Source: Ruminococcus sp. (GTDB taxonomy: Bacteria; Bacillota; Clostridia; Oscillospirales; Ruminococcaceae). From it: a stretch of 64,000 bases of DNA. Positions 61,224-64,000 of this stretch are shown here, piece after piece (the stretch's first letter is position 1; the number at the start of each line of letters is the position of its first letter). Below the pieces are notes generated by a model. The model was not told the origin of the DNA. It saw only the letters and a program-made list of their open reading frames with translations, and searched no databases. The stretch spans positions 1 through 64,000 of the forward strand of contig NZ_JAFYYT010000046.1 in the NCBI RefSeq assembly GCF_017549005.1, read 5' to 3'. Both the position numbers and the translations under genes were made by a program.

Positions 61224-62267
61224 ATGCAATGCGAAAAATGCAACGCACCACTTGACCCGAAGCTGTCTGCCTGCCCCAACTGCGGTGCCCCTGTTCCGCA
61301 GAATATCGAGGGATTTGAGAATACAATGGAGTTTCAGCATGAGCTTCGTGCGATCGTTGTAAATGACGGAACACGCGCTGTAGCCAATCAGGACAGATTT
61401 ATAGGTCTGCTCAGCGATCATATACCGGATTACGATAAGGAGCGCCGGCTTCTTATTAATATGTACAAAATGGGTATCCTCAAGATACTTCTTGAAGACA
61501 AAAACCATGAAATATCCATAATGAAAGCCAAAAGCTTCATGCTCGGCGACCTTTTCCTCTCGGAAAGCGCTTCGGAATTTGTAGTTGCCTGCTATACCTA
61601 CCTTCTCGGCTGGCCCTACGAATCGCATCTGAAGGTCCTTCCCGAGGACGAGAACGACGCGGACAGGAAGGAAGAAAACGCCAAGAAGAGACCTGTGGAT
61701 ATCAACGAGATGGTGTTCATGCCGCGTAACGCTCTGAGATACAGACTCAGCGGAAATATCGTCATTCCCGACGGATATACCAAGCTCGAAGCTTTCTGCT
61801 TCGATAAGTTTGGTTCGCTGAGAACTATCAAGCTGCCCTCTACCCTCCTTGCTATCGGAGAATATGCCTTCTCCTCGTGTAAGAGACTGAGAGGACTTGA
61901 GCTCCCCGAAGGACTGAGGATAATCAAGCAGGGCGCATTCAGTCAGTGTTCAAACCTTGTGGTAGTTAAGATACCGGACGGCGTTCTTGAGATCGAGGAC
62001 AGTACATTCTCATTCTGTACAAGCCTCGAAGTCATCGAGATACCGCCGAGCGTCAGCAGTATAGGCGCGGAGGCGTTCTCGGGCTGTGATAAGCTCAGAA
62101 AGCTCTTCCTCCCCGAAAGCATCAAGTTCATCGACGCGAACGCTTTCTCATACTGCCCCAATCTTGTAATCTACTGCATTGAAAATTCATACGTTCATAA
62201 ATACTGTTTAGCCACTGGAATAAGGTTCATCCTCGTGACCTCGGCTGAAGAATATGAGCTTGACTAA
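61224..62267 (+). CDS. zinc-ribbon protein with BspA-type leucine-rich repeats
   Basis: The 347-residue protein opens with a zinc ribbon (Cys3, Cys6, Cys17, Cys20), then a helical domain (about 30-150) of unknown type. About six BspA/LRR_5-type repeats (about 175-320) follow, with the pattern LPSTLLAIGEYAFSSCKRLRGLELPEGLRIIKQGAFSQCSNL. LRR_5 repeats are often on secreted surface proteins, but no signal peptide is present, so this one is probably cytosolic. The start at 61224 follows AGGAGGAG. It precedes the kinase gene by 20 bases, so a joint role is likely. Confidence 0.85.
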   Translation: MQCEKCNAPLDPKLSACPNCGAPVPQNIEGFENTMEFQHELRAIVVNDGTRAVANQDRFIGLLSDHIPDYDKERRLLINMYKMGILKILLEDKNHEISIMKAKSFMLGDLFLSESASEFVVACYTYLLGWPYESHLKVLPEDENDADRKEENAKKRPVDINEMVFMPRNALRYRLSGNIVIPDGYTKLEAFCFDKFGSLRTIKLPSTLLAIGEYAFSSCKRLRGLELPEGLRIIKQGAFSQCSNLVVVKIPDGVLEIEDSTFSFCTSLEVIEIPPSVSSIGAEAFSGCDKLRKLFLPESIKFIDANAFSYCPNLVIYCIENSYVHKYCLATGIRFILVTSAEEYELD

Positions 62268-62287
62268 GAAAGAAAGGATGAGATCAT

Positions 62288-63631
62288 ATGATAGAGCTTG
62301 AAATAGGTCAGGAGGTCGAGATGGAATTTGGCGGCAAAGCCAAGGTACTCAGCGTCATTGGCAGCGGTGGTCAGGGTATCGTTTACCTCGTTCGTTTCAA
62401 CGGTCAGAAATGGGCGCTGAAATGGTACGACATCAATAAGATGAGCAAGCCTGCCGCATTCCGCAAGAATCTCCAGAACAATATAAACGACGGCCCCCCG
62501 AGCAATAAGTTTCTGTGGCCGAAATACCTTACAAAAGAAGCGGAGGACGGTACCTTCGGATATATCATGGAGCTCAAGCCCGAGGGCTTCGACTCCTTCG
62601 TTGATATACTGAATACCTATAAGCTTGAGATTGATCCGCTCACGGGACGCGGTGTAAAACGTCCCGTCAAGTTCAACACTCTCAGCGCTATGGTGACCTG
62701 CGTCATCAATATCGTAAACGCTTTCCGACAGCTCCACCGTGCAGGTAAGAGCTATCAGGATCTTAACGACGGAGGCTTCTTCATCAATGTGAATACAGGA
62801 GCTGTCCTCGTCTGCGACTGTGATAATATCGCACCTGACGGAAGCAACTTCGGTATCGGCGGTAAACCCGGATATATGGCTCCCGAAGTCGTAAGAGGAA
62901 TCGCCAAGCCGAACGTACAGACAGATAAGTATTCTCTTGCGGTCGTACTCTTCAAGCTCCTCTTCAGAGGAGACCCGATGGAGGGCGAAAAGGTCGTAAG
63001 GGACGTATGCCTTACAGAATCGTCAGAGCTAAAGCACTACGGTCAGAACGCAGTATTCGTATATGACCCCAACGACGATTCAAACCGCCCCGTAAGAGGT
63101 ATCCATGACAACATCATCAAATTCTGGAGGATCTACCCCGATTACATAAAGGACGCTTTCATACGTTCCTTTACAACGGGCGTTACCGATCCTACAAAGC
63201 GTATCATCGAGAACGAATGGCAAAAGCTGTTCATACGCCTCAGAGCAGAAATAATCCAGTGCGGCTGCGGAAGAACGAATTTCAGCTCGATGTTCATCCA
63301 GCATAACGAAAAGACGTTCAAGTGTCCGAAATGCGGAATGGAATTTGTAACGATAGGTTTCAGCAACCGCGAATACCGCACGCCCCTCTATCTCGGATGT
63401 AAATTCTACACCTGCGAGATAGTTCCCGAATCCGACGACTTCACGTCTGTTGCAGGCGAGCTTGTTGAGAATAAAGTCAAGCAGGGCGTCCTCGGAATCA
63501 AGAATTGCTCCGACAGACAGTGGAAGGCAAAGATGCCTGACGGAGTTTTCTACGATATCGCTCCCGGTAAGGGCTTCCCCGTATGGCAGGGGCTCGAGAT
63601 CGATTTCGGCGAAGTTAAAGCACAGATATAA
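62288..63631 (+). CDS. Ser/Thr protein kinase-like protein with C-terminal zinc ribbon (TerY-P triad type)
   Basis: The 447-residue protein has a kinase domain with the Gly-rich loop GSGGQG (25-30), Lys45 (ALKWY), the catalytic loop YQDLNDGGFF (Asp158) and DFG replaced by Asp177-Cys-Asp179. The Asn normally four or five residues after Asp158 is Gly163, with Asn160 near. A zinc ribbon (Cys325, Cys327, Cys346, Cys349) and a C-terminal beta domain follow. This domain order fits the kinases encoded beside TerY vWA and PP2C genes. The neighbouring vWA gene agrees. Activity may be weak or altered. Confidence 0.82.
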   Translation: MIELEIGQEVEMEFGGKAKVLSVIGSGGQGIVYLVRFNGQKWALKWYDINKMSKPAAFRKNLQNNINDGPPSNKFLWPKYLTKEAEDGTFGYIMELKPEGFDSFVDILNTYKLEIDPLTGRGVKRPVKFNTLSAMVTCVINIVNAFRQLHRAGKSYQDLNDGGFFINVNTGAVLVCDCDNIAPDGSNFGIGGKPGYMAPEVVRGIAKPNVQTDKYSLAVVLFKLLFRGDPMEGEKVVRDVCLTESSELKHYGQNAVFVYDPNDDSNRPVRGIHDNIIKFWRIYPDYIKDAFIRSFTTGVTDPTKRIIENEWQKLFIRLRAEIIQCGCGRTNFSSMFIQHNEKTFKCPKCGMEFVTIGFSNREYRTPLYLGCKFYTCEIVPESDDFTSVAGELVENKVKQGVLGIKNCSDRQWKAKMPDGVFYDIAPGKGFPVWQGLEIDFGEVKAQI

Positions 63632-63675
63632 TCTGCTGAGCCAGAGCAGTAATACTGAAAGGATGTATGTAAATT

Positions 63676-64000
63676 ATGAGCAATGAACGTTTTACAGAAC
63701 CCGAAGTAAATGAGAACCAGAGCGTTACTCCTTCGGATGAATTGAATAACAATGTATCTGTATCTTCAGCTCCTGAAACAGACGACAGCATTCTCGATTT
63801 TGACGACGATCCCCTCAGCGCTACAAGCGTTTCCAAAAAGAGCCTTGTAGTATTCTTCCTGATAGATACTTCGGGAAGTATGAAAGGAAAGAAGATGGGC
63901 GAGCTCAATACCGTTATGGAAGAGCTCATCCCCGAGATACGCAGAGTCGGCGAAGCTGATACAGATGTAAAAGTCGCTGTTCTTACCTTCTCTACAGAGG
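63676..64000 (+). CDS. vWA-domain protein of TerY type (cut by window end)
   Basis: The first 108 codons are visible. After an acidic, disordered N-terminus (1-55) a von Willebrand A domain begins with VVFFLIDTSGSMKGKKMGELNTVM; the MIDAS residues are Asp64, Ser66 and Ser68. TerY-type proteins work with a PP2C phosphatase and a kinase in phosphosignalling linked to stress and tellurite-resistance operons. AAAGGA lies 9-14 bases before the ATG. It is 44 bases after the kinase. The rest lies beyond the window. Confidence 0.85.
   Translation, partial: MSNERFTEPEVNENQSVTPSDELNNNVSVSSAPETDDSILDFDDDPLSATSVSKKSLVVFFLIDTSGSMKGKKMGELNTVMEELIPEIRRVGEADTDVKVAVLTFSTE

Overview
The window is a chromosomal segment of a low-to-mid GC, obligately anaerobic, probably spore-forming Gram-positive of the Clostridia, most like the rumen or gut genus Ruminococcus (Oscillospiraceae). 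The reasons are the Firmicutes origin gene order, a Spo0A-family regulator and the germination protease gene gpr, plant-fibre and mucin-type glycoside hydrolases (GH95, GH26, GH5), an [FeFe]-hydrogenase-type sensor, a flavodiiron protein and a ferredoxin-thioredoxin-reductase-like protein. The genus is an inference from gene content; no database was searched.

Layout. 1-130: inner end of an insertion sequence running out of the window. 139-8973: a lipoprotein gene, then a sugar operon (GH95 fucosidase family, GH26 mannanase-like lipoprotein, HAD-fold protein lacking its nucleophile), a Spo0A-family response regulator, a flavin reductase and a small protein. 9.0-20 kb: scattered housekeeping genes (rpsT/gpr divergent pair, peptidase, orphan sugar-ABC ATPase, rsuA-type pseudouridine synthase, nrdR, phosphoesterase) with repeat-rich gaps and a dense DnaA-box cluster at 11.6 kb. 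19.9-30.2 kb, minus strand: gyrA, gyrB, remB, recF, yaaA, dnaN, dnaA, with a REP-associated transposase relic wedged between remB and gyrB. 30.2-30.75 kb: the gap where gene orientation flips and where the origin most probably lies. 30.76-42.2 kb, plus strand: rpmH, rnpA, yidD, yidC, jag, mnmE, mnmG, rsmG, noc, soj, spo0J, serS, with three parS sites.

42.2-54.3 kb is accessory: a 41-aa membrane peptide, a redox group (flavodiiron protein, FTR-like protein, acetyltransferase, thioredoxin), an ECF sigma/anti-sigma pair, exonuclease III, a PARG/phosphoesterase pair, a GH5 enzyme without signal peptide, and a DUF2975/HTH pair. 54.3-64 kb is rich in sensing genes: a sensory-type hydrogenase fused to a coiled coil, a DivIVA-like coiled-coil protein, a periplasmic-binding lipoprotein paired with a degenerate GGDEF protein, and at the right edge a TerY-type module (zinc-ribbon/leucine-rich-repeat protein, Ser/Thr kinase with zinc ribbon, vWA protein cut by the window end).

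The most distinctive signals are the extra-origin DnaA-box cluster, the transposase relic that carries REP hairpins inside its reading frame and supplies the gyrB ribosome-binding site, a parS site built into a terminator stem, nested palindromic elements at 12.2 and 33.9 kb, and the signalling genes of the last 10 kb.
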